From assembly GCA_036563895.1 (NCBI GenBank), contig DATCLN010000176.1:1-61632 (forward strand): a stretch of 61,632 nucleotides of DNA, read 5' to 3'. Each line of letters starts with the position of its first letter. The stretch's first letter is position 1. The stretch comes from ZCTH02-B3 sp036563895. GTDB taxonomy: Bacteria > Bacillota > Bacilli > Paenibacillales > Paenibacillaceae. Shown one piece after another: positions 34,237 to 42,777 of this stretch. Under the pieces are notes generated by a model. The model was given only the letters and a program-made list of their open reading frames with translations. It made no database searches and had not been told where the DNA came from. The position numbers were made by a program, and so were the translations under genes.

Positions 34237-34675
34237 AGCGCACGGGTGAAACGCCCGGCTGCCGGATGTTCTGGATCAACCCGCCGGCAAACCGGCACAT
34301 GCGGACGATTAAGCGATATATGCGAAAAACCGGACATATTGCTGCTCTCAAGCGGTTCGTTCCGGGACGCAACCCGATGCAACTGCTGACCACCGGAGCC
34401 GGAAGGCGAAGGTGGTTTTTGATTTTCTCGAACCGCCCGGATCTGACATACCGCAACCCGCCGCCCCAGCCGACGAAATCCCAGTCTTCGTTTCCCGGCG
34501 GCGGAGCCTGAAACCGTTCGGCAGCAAGGCGCATGCATGGCGGAACGGGTGGATGGGAAAAACAATGGAGGAAGATGGTGCTGTATCATAAGCTGTAATA
34601 TAAATTAAAATTATCTGTATCATTTACATAATACAATGGGTGTACAAATAAAATCTGAAAGTCATTGAATCATCT
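34237..34675. other. gap between TRIC gene and pdh operon with dyad and repeat elements
   Basis: No supported gene. Left half is GC-rich: GCGGTTCG (34352-34359) and CGAACCGC (34429-34436) form an inverted repeat, enclosing ACCACC...GGTGGT (34389-34418) followed by TTTTTGATTTTC, which could be a terminator. Right half from about 34590 is strikingly AT-rich: a direct repeat CTGTATCAT (34581 and 34615) and an inverted TGTAT-N10-ATACA (34616-34635) lie upstream of the pdh promoter and may be UP-element or operator sequence. Confidence 0.45.
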
Positions 34676-34705
34676 TTGACCATAGAAGTGAAACAGGTAT
34701 ATAAT
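34676..34705 (+). promoter_or_regulatory. sigma-A promoter of the pdh operon
   Basis: TTGACC (34676-34681), 18 bases, TATAAT (34700-34705). A small hairpin, CCGTTT-TTCGG-AAACGG, lies in the leader at about 34721-34738. Confidence 0.8.
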
Positions 34706-34754
34706 GAATATGAAACAGAAACCGTTTTTCGGAAACGGATCGGGGTGAATCCTC

Positions 34755-35861
34755 ATGGGCAAGGTCATCATCGACAGGCCGGCCGCCGGGAGTGTGCTGG
34801 CCGGGCCCCATGTCGTGGAAACGAAACCCTTGGAACCGCTGCGCATCCTGGCGCCGGACGGTTCCGTCCTTCGGCCGGACCTCGTGCCGCGGCTGACCGA
34901 CGAAGAGTTGAAGGAACTGATGCGCCGGATGGTGTTCACCCGGGCGTGGGACGAACGGGCGGTCAACCTCGGCCGGCAGGGAAGGCTGGGCTTCTACGCG
35001 CCGGTGTCCGGCCAGGAAGCGTCCATGGTCGGCAGCGAGTTCGCCCTGAACCGGGATGATTTCATCTGCCCGGGCTACCGCGACATGCCGCAGATCGTCT
35101 GGCACGGACTTCCCATGCACCAGGCGTTTCTGTATTCGCGCGGACACCAGCACGGCGGAAGAATTCCGGAGGATGTCCACGTCCTGATGCCGCAAATCAT
35201 CATCGGCGCCCAGCTGCTGCACGCCAACGGCGTCGCCATGGCGTTCAAGCTCAGAAACGAACGGCGCGTGGTCATCACCTACACGGGGGACGGGGGCTCT
35301 TCGGAAGGGGATTTCTACGAAGCGCTGAATTTCGCCGGCGTGTTCCGTCTGCCCGTCATCTTTTTCGTGCAAAACAACGGCTATGCCATCACAACGCCGC
35401 TCTCCCGGCAGACGGCGGCCCTGTCCATCGCCCACAAGGCGGTCGCGGCGGGGATTCGCGGCGTGCAGGTGGACGGCATGGACGTGCTGGCGGTTTACGC
35501 GGCAACGAAGGAAGCCGCGGAGCTGGCGCGAAACGGGGAAGGGGCGACGCTCATCGAAGCGGTCACCTACCGGTACCGGCCGCATTCGATGGCCGACGAC
35601 CCCTCGAAATACCGGACCAAAAGCGAAGAGGAAGAATGGAACCGGCTGGATCCGCTGATCCGTTTCGGAAAGTTCCTGGAAGCGAAGGGGCTGTGGTCGG
35701 ATGAGGAAACGGCCCGCGTCCGGGAAGAAGCCAAAAAGACGGTGAACGAGGAAATCCGGAAAGCCGAGCAGGCGGAAAAAATGACCGTGCCGGGCCTGAT
35801 CGATTCGATGTTCGAGCGGACACCGCCGCATCTGGAAGAGCAGAAAGCGGAATTCATGTGA
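34755..35861 (+). CDS. pdhA: pyruvate dehydrogenase E1 component, alpha subunit
   Basis: 368 aa. Thiamine diphosphate-binding motif is GDGGSSEGDFYEALNFA, closing with NNGYAITTP. FYAPVSGQEASMVG and the PGYRDMPQIVWHG stretch are typical of the Bacillus PdhA type. With E1 beta it decarboxylates pyruvate and loads acetyl groups onto E2. The presence of a single pdhABCD set and the PGYRDM region favour pyruvate rather than branched-chain oxoacids, though sequence alone cannot exclude mixed use. The ribosome site GGGGTGAA precedes ATG 34755. Confidence 0.92.
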   Translation: MGKVIIDRPAAGSVLAGPHVVETKPLEPLRILAPDGSVLRPDLVPRLTDEELKELMRRMVFTRAWDERAVNLGRQGRLGFYAPVSGQEASMVGSEFALNRDDFICPGYRDMPQIVWHGLPMHQAFLYSRGHQHGGRIPEDVHVLMPQIIIGAQLLHANGVAMAFKLRNERRVVITYTGDGGSSEGDFYEALNFAGVFRLPVIFFVQNNGYAITTPLSRQTAALSIAHKAVAAGIRGVQVDGMDVLAVYAATKEAAELARNGEGATLIEAVTYRYRPHSMADDPSKYRTKSEEEEWNRLDPLIRFGKFLEAKGLWSDEETARVREEAKKTVNEEIRKAEQAEKMTVPGLIDSMFERTPPHLEEQKAEFM

Positions 35862-35896
35862 CGGGCGGGCCGCGGGGGTCAGAGGAGGAATACGGC

Positions 35897-36874
35897 ATGG
35901 CGCAAATGAACATGAAAGAGGCGATCCGCGACGCGCTTCGCACCGAGCTGGCGCGGGACCCGAGCGTGCTCGTGTTCGGGGAGGACGTCGGCAAGGCGGG
36001 GGGCGTGTTTCGCGTGACTGACGGGCTGCAGGCCGAGTTCGGCGAACACCGGGTGTTCGACACGCCGCTGGCGGAGTCGGCCATCGCCGGCCTGGCGGTC
36101 GGCCTTGGCATCCAGGGGTTTCGGCCGGTGGCGGAAATCCAGTTTGTCGGCTTCATTTTCGAGGCGGCGGACCAGATGTTCGTGCAGGCGGCGCGGATGC
36201 GTTACCGTTCCGGAGGGAGGTACCACGCGCCCATCGTGTTTCGTACGCCGTTCGGCGGGGGCGTGAGGGCGGCGGAACTGCACACCGACTCCCTGGAAGG
36301 TCTGGCGATGCAGACGCCGGGCATGAAAGTGGTCGTACCGTCCACGCCCCGCGACGCCAAAGGGCTTCTCATTTCGGCCATCCGCGACAACGATCCGGTC
36401 TTTTTCCTGGAACATCTGAATCTGTACCACGCCTACCGGGAGGAAGTGCCGGAAGGGGAGTACACGGTTCCCCTTGGACAGGCCAACGTTGTGCGCGAGG
36501 GCAAGGACGTCACCATCGTGGCATACGGTCTTATGGTGCATACGTCGCTCAAAGCGGCAGAGGAGCTGGAGAAGGAAGGGGTGTCCGCGGAGGTGATCGA
36601 CCTGCGCACGATCATGCCGCCGGACATCGACACCATCGTCCGCTCCGTGCAGAAAACCGGCCGCGCCGTCGTGGTGCAGGAAGCGCAGCGCACGGCCGGC
36701 GCCGCGGCGGAAATCATCGCGCAGATCAACGAGAAGGCGATTCTGCATTTGGAAGCGCCCGTTTTGCGCTGCGCGGGACCGGATACGGCGTATCCCTTTG
36801 CGCAGATCGAGGATGAATGGCTGCCGACGCCGGCGCGAGTGGTGAGCACCGTGCGGCGGGTGCTGGAATTTTGA
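35897..36874 (+). CDS. pdhB: pyruvate dehydrogenase E1 component, beta subunit
   Basis: 325 aa. FGEDVGKAGGVFRVTDGL and FDTPLAESAIAGLAVG carry the residues that activate the cofactor; RTPFGGGVRAAELHTDSLE, the E1 beta histidine region, follows. The C-terminal half is the transketolase C-type domain (VTIVAYGLMVH). AGAGGAGGAA is six bases before ATG. It follows pdhA by 35 bases. Confidence 0.94.
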   Translation: MAQMNMKEAIRDALRTELARDPSVLVFGEDVGKAGGVFRVTDGLQAEFGEHRVFDTPLAESAIAGLAVGLGIQGFRPVAEIQFVGFIFEAADQMFVQAARMRYRSGGRYHAPIVFRTPFGGGVRAAELHTDSLEGLAMQTPGMKVVVPSTPRDAKGLLISAIRDNDPVFFLEHLNLYHAYREEVPEGEYTVPLGQANVVREGKDVTIVAYGLMVHTSLKAAEELEKEGVSAEVIDLRTIMPPDIDTIVRSVQKTGRAVVVQEAQRTAGAAAEIIAQINEKAILHLEAPVLRCAGPDTAYPFAQIEDEWLPTPARVVSTVRRVLEF

Positions 36875-36895
36875 GGCGGGGTGGTGGACCGCAAG

Positions 36896-38314
36896 ATGGC
36901 CAGGTATGAATACCGCTTTCCGGAGCTGGGCGAGGGGCTGCACGAAGGGGAAATCGTGAAGCTCCACATCGCGCCGGGCCAGACGGTGACTGACGACGAC
37001 ATCCTGATGGAAGTGCAAAACGACAAGGCCATCATGGAAGTGCCTTGCCCGGTGAGCGGCAGGGTGCTGGAGGTGCTGGCCAGGGAAGGCCAGACAATGC
37101 GCGTCGGGGATCTGGTGGCGGTCTTCGAAGCGGAAGGAGAGATTCCCGGAGAACCGCAAGCGGCGGAGCCCGGGGAAGCGCAGGCAAAACCGGCGCCGGC
37201 GGACGAAGCGGCCCGGGACGACGCGCTGGGCGTGCGCGCTCCGGCGGGCGGAGAAATCCCGGGCGGCGCGGCGGGCGGCGCTGCGGGTGCCGGGGGCGCG
37301 GTTCACGACGGAGAGGCCGGTGCGAACGGCAAGGCGACAGCCGGCAGACCGTCGGACGCGGATCGGCCGGACGTCCTCATCCTGGCGACGCCCGGCGTGC
37401 GCAGGCTGGCCCGCGAAATGGGCGTGGATCTCAGACGCGTGCGCGGCACCGGCAAGAACGGCCGGATCACCCGGGAAGACGTGCTGGCAGCCGCCGCCGG
37501 CGGCGGAACCGGAGAGGCGTCGGGGCCGGCCGGGAAGCCGGCGGCTCAGACCATGCCGGGCCCGGACGATGCCAGGGCAGCGGTTCCGGGGCCAGGCGCG
37601 GGGCCGGACGACGCGGCCGAAGAGCGCATCCCCTTCAAGGGCATCCGCAAGGCCATCGCCGCCGCCATGGTAAAGTCCGCCTTCACTGCGCCGCATGTGA
37701 CGCTGATGGACGAAGCCGACGTTTCCGCGCTGGTGGCCTTGCGGGAACGGGCGAAGCCCATCGCGGAGCAGAAGGGCGTAAAGCTCACGTACCTTCCGTT
37801 CATCGTCAAGGCGCTGGTGGCGGCATGCCGCGAATTTCCCGTGATGAACGCCTCGCTGGACGAAAAGGCGGGGGAAATCGTCCTGAAAAAACATTACCAC
37901 GTCGGCATTGCCGTCGATACGGAAGGCGGCCTGCTCGTGCCGGTCGTTTTCCACGCCGACCGCAAGAACATCTGGACCATCGCCGCCGAGATCCGGGACC
38001 TGGCCGCGCGGGCAAGGGAAGGGAAGCTCGCGCCGCATGAGATGCGCGGCAGCACCATCACCATCACCAACATCGGATCGGCGGGCGGGCTCTTTTTCAC
38101 CCCGGTCATCAATCCCCCGGAAGCGGCCATTCTCGGCACCGGACGCATCACGGAAAGACCGGTGGCCAAAAACGGCGAAGTCGCCATCGCCCCGGTGATG
38201 GCCCTGTCGCTCAGCTTCGACCACCGCCTGGTCGACGGCGCGACGGCCCAAGCGTTCCTGAACCGCATCAAACAGCTGCTCGCCGACCCGGAGCTGCTGC
38301 TTTTGGAGGTGTGA
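36896..38314 (+). CDS. pdhC: dihydrolipoamide acetyltransferase, E2 component
   Basis: 472 aa. Lipoyl domain at 1-75 (lipoylated lysine in NDKAIMEVP), a long Ala/Gly/Pro-rich flexible linker, the peripheral subunit-binding domain (about 160-200, ATPGVRRLAREMGVDLRRV with GKNGRITREDVL), a second linker and the catalytic domain (about 245-472) with the active-site histidine in SFDHRLVDG. ATG 36896 begins MARYEYRFPELGEG, the usual E2 start; GTG codons at 36881 and 36884 are also in frame. Confidence 0.95.
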   Translation: MARYEYRFPELGEGLHEGEIVKLHIAPGQTVTDDDILMEVQNDKAIMEVPCPVSGRVLEVLAREGQTMRVGDLVAVFEAEGEIPGEPQAAEPGEAQAKPAPADEAARDDALGVRAPAGGEIPGGAAGGAAGAGGAVHDGEAGANGKATAGRPSDADRPDVLILATPGVRRLAREMGVDLRRVRGTGKNGRITREDVLAAAAGGGTGEASGPAGKPAAQTMPGPDDARAAVPGPGAGPDDAAEERIPFKGIRKAIAAAMVKSAFTAPHVTLMDEADVSALVALRERAKPIAEQKGVKLTYLPFIVKALVAACREFPVMNASLDEKAGEIVLKKHYHVGIAVDTEGGLLVPVVFHADRKNIWTIAAEIRDLAARAREGKLAPHEMRGSTITITNIGSAGGLFFTPVINPPEAAILGTGRITERPVAKNGEVAIAPVMALSLSFDHRLVDGATAQAFLNRIKQLLADPELLLLEV

Positions 38315-38317
38315 CCC

Positions 38318-39739
38318 ATGGTCGTGGGCGACGCGTCCCTCGAAATCGACGTTCTCGTCATCGGCGGCGGACCGGGCGGATACGTGGCGGCCATTCGCGC
38401 CGCGCAGCTGGGCAAGCGGGTGATCATCGCCGAAAGAGGCAAATGGGGCGGCGTCTGCCTCAACGTCGGCTGCATCCCGTCGAAGGCCCTCATCCAGGCG
38501 GCGCACCAGTACGAGGCGATGCGCAACGCGGAGCGTTTCGGCCTTCTGGCGGACAACATCCGGGCCGATTTTGCGAAGGTGCAGGAATACAAGGAATCCG
38601 TGGTCAGCCGGATGAGCCGTGGCGTGGAATCGCTGCTCAAGGCAAACGGGGTGCAGATGTTCCAGGGCGAAGCGATGTTCATCAACGACCGCGAGGCGCG
38701 CCTGTTCAACGACCGGGAAGCGCCCCGCTACCGGTTCGGACACTGCATCGTCGCCACGGGTTCGCGGCCCGTGGAGCTCAAAGGTTTTCCCTTCGGCGGA
38801 CGGATTCTTTCTTCGACCGAAGCGCTGTCCCTGCGCGAAGTGCCAAAGCATCTCGTGGTCATCGGCGGCGGCTACATCGGCGTCGAACTGGGGCAGATGT
38901 ACGCGAAATTCGGCGCAAAGGTGACCATATTGGAAGCCGCCGACACGATCCTGCCCGGATTCGACCCGGACCTTACCCGCCTCGTCGCGAAACGTCTGGC
39001 CGGGTCCGGCGCGCAAGTCGTCACCAAAGCAAAGGCGCTGGGCGCCGAACAGAACGAACGGGAAGTGACGGTCACCTACGAGGCGGAGGGCAAAACGGAG
39101 CGGGTGACGGCGGACTACCTGCTGGTCACCGTGGGGCGCCGGCCCAACACGGACGGGGATTTCGGGCTGGAGCTCGCCGGCGTCAAAACCGGCGACCGCG
39201 GCCTCATCGAAGTGGACGAACAGTGCCGCACGAGCAATCCGCACATTTTCGCCATCGGCGACGTGGTGCCGGGCCCGGCCCTGGCACACAAGGCTTCTTA
39301 CGAAGGAAAGGTGGCCGCGGAAGCCATCGCCGGACTGCCGGCGAAAGTGGACTACAAATGCATTCCCGCCGTCGTGTTCGCCGATCCGGAATGCGCCAGC
39401 GTCGGCTATACGGAACAGGAAGCGAAAGAAAAAGGCTTTGACGCCGTCTCGGGAAAATTCCCCTACAGCGCGAACGGCCGGGCCGTGACGCTGGGGGAAG
39501 CGGAAGGGTTCGTCAAGCTCGTCGCGGACCGGGAAACGGGGCTTCTGCTGGGTGCTCAAATCGCGGGGGCGGAGGCTTCCAACCTCATCTCCGGGTTTGC
39601 GCTGGCCATCGAAATGGGAGCCACGCTGGAAGACATCGCGCTCACCATCCACCCGCACCCGACGCTGGGCGAAATGGCGATGGACGCCGCGGAACTCGTC
39701 CTCGGCCGGCCGATCCATGTTCCTCCCGCGAAGACGTGA
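38318..39739 (+). CDS. pdhD: dihydrolipoyl dehydrogenase, E3 component
   Basis: 473 aa flavoprotein that reoxidises the lipoyl groups of E2. FAD site GGGPGGYVAAIRAAQ, redox disulfide GGVCLNVGCIPSKAL, NAD site IGGGYIGVELGQMYAKFG, second FAD motif IFAIGDVV and the C-terminal catalytic His-Glu in HPHPTLGE are all present. GGAGGTG precedes ATG four bases after the pdhC stop. The pdh operon ends at the terminator downstream. Confidence 0.96.
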   Translation: MVVGDASLEIDVLVIGGGPGGYVAAIRAAQLGKRVIIAERGKWGGVCLNVGCIPSKALIQAAHQYEAMRNAERFGLLADNIRADFAKVQEYKESVVSRMSRGVESLLKANGVQMFQGEAMFINDREARLFNDREAPRYRFGHCIVATGSRPVELKGFPFGGRILSSTEALSLREVPKHLVVIGGGYIGVELGQMYAKFGAKVTILEAADTILPGFDPDLTRLVAKRLAGSGAQVVTKAKALGAEQNEREVTVTYEAEGKTERVTADYLLVTVGRRPNTDGDFGLELAGVKTGDRGLIEVDEQCRTSNPHIFAIGDVVPGPALAHKASYEGKVAAEAIAGLPAKVDYKCIPAVVFADPECASVGYTEQEAKEKGFDAVSGKFPYSANGRAVTLGEAEGFVKLVADRETGLLLGAQIAGAEASNLISGFALAIEMGATLEDIALTIHPHPTLGEMAMDAAELVLGRPIHVPPAKT

Positions 39740-39771
39740 CGGAATGCCGCATCGGGCCGAGTGCCGCAAAC

Positions 39772-39803
39772 CTCCCGTGCCGCAAGGCGCGGGAGTCTTT
39801 TTT
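39772..39803 (+). terminator. terminator of the pdh operon
   Basis: CTCCCGTGCC-GCAA-GGCGCGGGAG with one mismatch, followed by TCTTTTTTT. Confidence 0.85.
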
Positions 39804-39825
39804 TCCAACGGGGGCCAAAGCATGT

Positions 39826-39831
39826 TACAAT
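39826..39831 (+). promoter_or_regulatory. -10-like element before thyA
   Basis: TACAAT about 48 bases before the thyA start; no strong -35 was found. Confidence 0.4.
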
Positions 39832-39878
39832 ACAAGGGACGGCTTGTCTTCGACCATTCGGAAAAAGGGTGTTGCTTC

Positions 39879-40673
39879 TTGCGCCAATACCTGGACCTGC
39901 TTCGGGATGTGCTGGAAAACGGCGTCCCCAAACCGGACCGGACGGGCACGGGAACGATCTCGGTGTTCGGCCGGCAGATGCGCTTCGACCTTTCCCAGGG
40001 CTTTCCGCTGGTCACCACGAAGCGAATCCACATCCGGTCGGTGGTGCACGAACTGCTCTGGTTTTTGCGGGGGGACACCAACATCCGCTACCTGCACGAG
40101 AACGGCGTGACAATCTGGGACGAGTGGGCCGACGAAAACGGCGATCTCGGTCCGGTGTACGGGGCGCAATGGCGCGCCTGGACGGCGCCGGACGGGCGCA
40201 GGATCGACCAGATCGCGCAGGTCATCGAGTCCATCCGGAAAAATCCGAATTCCCGCCGCCATATCGTCAGCGCCTGGAACGTGGCGGACATCGACAAGAT
40301 GAAGCTGCCGCCGTGCCATCTGCTGTTCCAGTTCTATGTGGCGGGCGGAAAACTGTCCTGCATGCTGACGATGCGCTCCGTGGACACGTTCCTCGGCCTG
40401 CCCTTCAACATCGCCGAATATGCGCTGCTCACGCACATGGTGGCGCAGCAGTGCGATCTGGAACCCGGCGAGTTCATCTGGTCGGGAGGGGACGTCCATA
40501 TCTATCTCAACCACCTCGAACAGGTGAAGCTGCAGCTCACCCGGGAACCGTATCCGCTGCCGAAGCTGGTCATCAAGCGGAAGCCGCCGTCCATATTCGA
40601 TTATGTCTATGAAGATTTCGAGTTCGTCGGCTATCAGCATCATCCGGCCATCAAGGCGCCGGTCGCCGTGTGA
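39879..40673 (+). CDS. thyA: thymidylate synthase
   Basis: Methylates dUMP to dTMP using methylene-tetrahydrofolate. At 264 aa it matches the E. coli length exactly. RTGTGTISVFG, LLWFLRGDTN and the nucleophile cysteine in KLPPCHLLFQFY are clear, as are RSVDTFLGLPFN and the HIYLNH nucleotide site. TTG 39879 is chosen because the family begins MRQYLDLL and AAAAAGGGTG lies before it; an open frame further upstream is not conserved. dfrA follows and recycles the dihydrofolate made here. Confidence 0.96.
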   Translation: MRQYLDLLRDVLENGVPKPDRTGTGTISVFGRQMRFDLSQGFPLVTTKRIHIRSVVHELLWFLRGDTNIRYLHENGVTIWDEWADENGDLGPVYGAQWRAWTAPDGRRIDQIAQVIESIRKNPNSRRHIVSAWNVADIDKMKLPPCHLLFQFYVAGGKLSCMLTMRSVDTFLGLPFNIAEYALLTHMVAQQCDLEPGEFIWSGGDVHIYLNHLEQVKLQLTREPYPLPKLVIKRKPPSIFDYVYEDFEFVGYQHHPAIKAPVAV

Positions 40674-40739
40674 GCGGCGGTTGTCCGCCGTCGCCGCCGG
40701 CCTTTGCCGGCCCGAACATCCGCAAAAGGGAGGCCGACC

Positions 40740-41228
40740 GTGCCCGTTACCCTGATCGCCGCAGTGGCGCGCAACGGCGTGATCGGCAAAGACAACCGGC
40801 TGCCGTGGCGCCTTCCCGCCGATCTGGCCTATTTCAAAAAGCAAACCATGGGCAAAACGGTGCTGATGGGCGCCGCCACCTGGCGCTCCCTCGGGCGGCC
40901 GCTGCCAGGCCGGCACAACGTGGTGCTTTCGCGGAGCATGGAGAAGGCGCCGGAAGGATGCGATCTCGTCCGTTCCGTCGAGGAAGCCCTGCGCCTTTAC
41001 GGAGACCGGGAGCTCATGGTGATCGGGGGCGCGGAGGTGTACCGGCATTTCCTGCCGCATGCGGACCGCATGCTGCTCACCGAAATCGACGCCGAATTCG
41101 AAGGGGACGCCCGTTTTCCGGATTTTGACCGGAACGAATGGAAGCTGGTGTCGCGGACGCCAGGGGTGACGGACGAAAAAAATACGCTGCCCCACGCGTT
41201 CTGCGTCTATGAACGGATTCGCCGGTAA
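40740..41228 (+). CDS. dfrA: dihydrofolate reductase
   Basis: 162 aa. LIAAVARNGVIGKDNRLPWRLPADL is the active-site region with the catalytic acidic residue in the helix (D of PADL). MGAATWRSLGRPLPGR and VIGGAEVYRHFLP are the NADPH-binding motifs. The normal MGRKTW is altered to MGAATW, so the residue that contacts the cofactor phosphate differs. GTG 40740 has AAAAGGGAGG seven bases upstream. It regenerates tetrahydrofolate for ThyA. Confidence 0.95.
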   Translation: MPVTLIAAVARNGVIGKDNRLPWRLPADLAYFKKQTMGKTVLMGAATWRSLGRPLPGRHNVVLSRSMEKAPEGCDLVRSVEEALRLYGDRELMVIGGAEVYRHFLPHADRMLLTEIDAEFEGDARFPDFDRNEWKLVSRTPGVTDEKNTLPHAFCVYERIRR

Positions 41229-41259
41229 CGAACTTGCCAGACATCCGGGAGGGATCCGC

Positions 41260-42705
41260 TTGAACGGCCCGACCCTGCTGTCCGGAAGCGAAATCGGCCT
41301 CATCCGCCGCTACGTGGCAACCAAATACGCCCATCTTCCCGCACCGAAGCGCGCCGACATCGTGGCCGACGCCATCCGGCGCGCGGTGCTCCGGCGCCTG
41401 CCGGCCCTGCCGTACGCCTGGCAAAGCGAGCTGGCGGAAGAGCTGATCCGCCGCTGTCTCGTCCGGGAGCGCCGCGACATCCGCCGGGAAGACGTGCTGG
41501 CCGTGTGCGCCGAGCGCAAGTGGGACGAGCGCGTGATTCGCGTGGCCGTCGCGGCCTGGATGCGCGGACAGGCGCAGGGGAACGCGGCCGCGGGGAATCC
41601 TGCCGGGGTTATGGCCCTTGGAGCAGGGGATTCCGCACAGACGCAAGCGCCGTTCGCTCCGGAAGTTCGGGGCGAGCCGGCGCCGCCGTTCGCGACGGAA
41701 GTACGGGGCGAGCCGCAGCTGCCATTCGCGCCGAAAGTTAAGGACGCTCCGTCACTGCCGTCCGCGCCGGAAGCCCGGAAGGCTCCTACGCCGCCGGTCG
41801 CCGTGGAACCGGCGGAAGTTCTTCCGTCCGGAGCGGTTCCGGCATCGACCGTGCCGGCGCTGGCATCGGCGGCACCGTCGCCGGACGGGAGCATAGCCGC
41901 GGAGCTGCCTGCCGAGGATGAAGCGTCAGGCCGCACGGTGCCGTTCCTGCCCGGGATTCTTCGCCGGCTGCGTCCCGCGGGTTGGAGGGCGGCGCCGGCC
42001 GCCTTCGCCTTCGCCTCGCCGGGCGCGGCGGCTGTTCCAACGGCGCGGCCGGCGGCGAATCTGGCGCCCGTCGCCTGGGCGGCCGCCACGTTCCTGCTGA
42101 CGGCGGGAATATGGTTCGCCCTGCCGAAGCCCGCCCACGAGGAACCGGCGGCGCCGGCCGAACCGCAGCCCCGCGCGGCCGCGGCGGAGACCGTGCCGGA
42201 AGCCGTTCCGGCTCCGGCGGACGAACCGGGCATGCCCCCGGAATTCCGCTACGCCGAATTCGACCGGGAAGCGGTCAGGGCCTATCTGCGCTCCCGCGAC
42301 GCCCTGCTGGCGGAGGAACCGTATTTCGGGGCGATCGTGGAAAGCGCGCGGCAGCACGCCGTGCACCCGCTCCTCTTGTTCGCCATCGCCGGCCAGGAGC
42401 AGGGATTCGTGCCGAAAACGCACAAATACGCGGAACGCATTGCCAACAACCCGTTCAATGTGTACGAAAGTTGGGAAAAATACAACACGGACATCCGCGA
42501 CTCCGCCGACATCGCCGCACGCACCGTGGCCAATCTGGCCAGCAGCCGGCCGGCGGGATACGACCCGTTCCTGTGGCTCAATACCCGGTACGCCGAAGAT
42601 CCCAACTGGGCGGACGGGGTGCGCTGGTTTTTCGAAAAGCTCGTTTCCGTCGCGAATGGAGAGAACCTTCCGCCGGGAGCCGCCGTTTCGCCTTCGGCGT
42701 CCTGA
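41260..42705 (+). CDS. membrane-anchored protein with lysozyme-like C-terminal domain
   Basis: 481 aa. Residues 1-105 are a helical cytoplasmic region (YVATKYAHLP, ELAEELIRRCLVRERRDIRRED). A Pro/Ala/Glu-rich linker has four 12-residue repeats. A membrane helix lies near residues 270-290 (WAAATFLLTAGIWF). The external domain (about 325-481) looks like a glucosaminidase or transglycosylase: ARQHAVHPLLLFAIAGQEQGFVP places an acidic residue, followed by NNPFNVYESWEKY. TTG 41260 has GGGAGGGA upstream; ATG 41209 inside dfrA is another possibility. Function not proven. Confidence 0.7.
   Translation: MNGPTLLSGSEIGLIRRYVATKYAHLPAPKRADIVADAIRRAVLRRLPALPYAWQSELAEELIRRCLVRERRDIRREDVLAVCAERKWDERVIRVAVAAWMRGQAQGNAAAGNPAGVMALGAGDSAQTQAPFAPEVRGEPAPPFATEVRGEPQLPFAPKVKDAPSLPSAPEARKAPTPPVAVEPAEVLPSGAVPASTVPALASAAPSPDGSIAAELPAEDEASGRTVPFLPGILRRLRPAGWRAAPAAFAFASPGAAAVPTARPAANLAPVAWAAATFLLTAGIWFALPKPAHEEPAAPAEPQPRAAAAETVPEAVPAPADEPGMPPEFRYAEFDREAVRAYLRSRDALLAEEPYFGAIVESARQHAVHPLLLFAIAGQEQGFVPKTHKYAERIANNPFNVYESWEKYNTDIRDSADIAARTVANLASSRPAGYDPFLWLNTRYAEDPNWADGVRWFFEKLVSVANGENLPPGAAVSPSAS
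41650..41793 (+). repeat. four degenerate 36-base coding repeats
   Basis: Units of 12 codons with consensus P-F-A-P-E-V-R-G-E-P-x-x inside the linker of the 41260 gene. The first two copies are close and the last two have drifted. Confidence 0.75.
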
Positions 42706-42777
42706 ATTCCTTCGCGGCATTCATCATCCTTCATGCGACTTTAGCCACCTCTATTCCGAAGTACCGAAGGTGAAGCG

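Noticed and set aside
35879..40084. A minus-strand open frame of about 1400 codons opposite the pdh and thyA genes
   Set aside because: It is a mirror of GC-rich codon use in strongly conserved plus-strand genes; its translation has no recognisable domain and no ribosome site.
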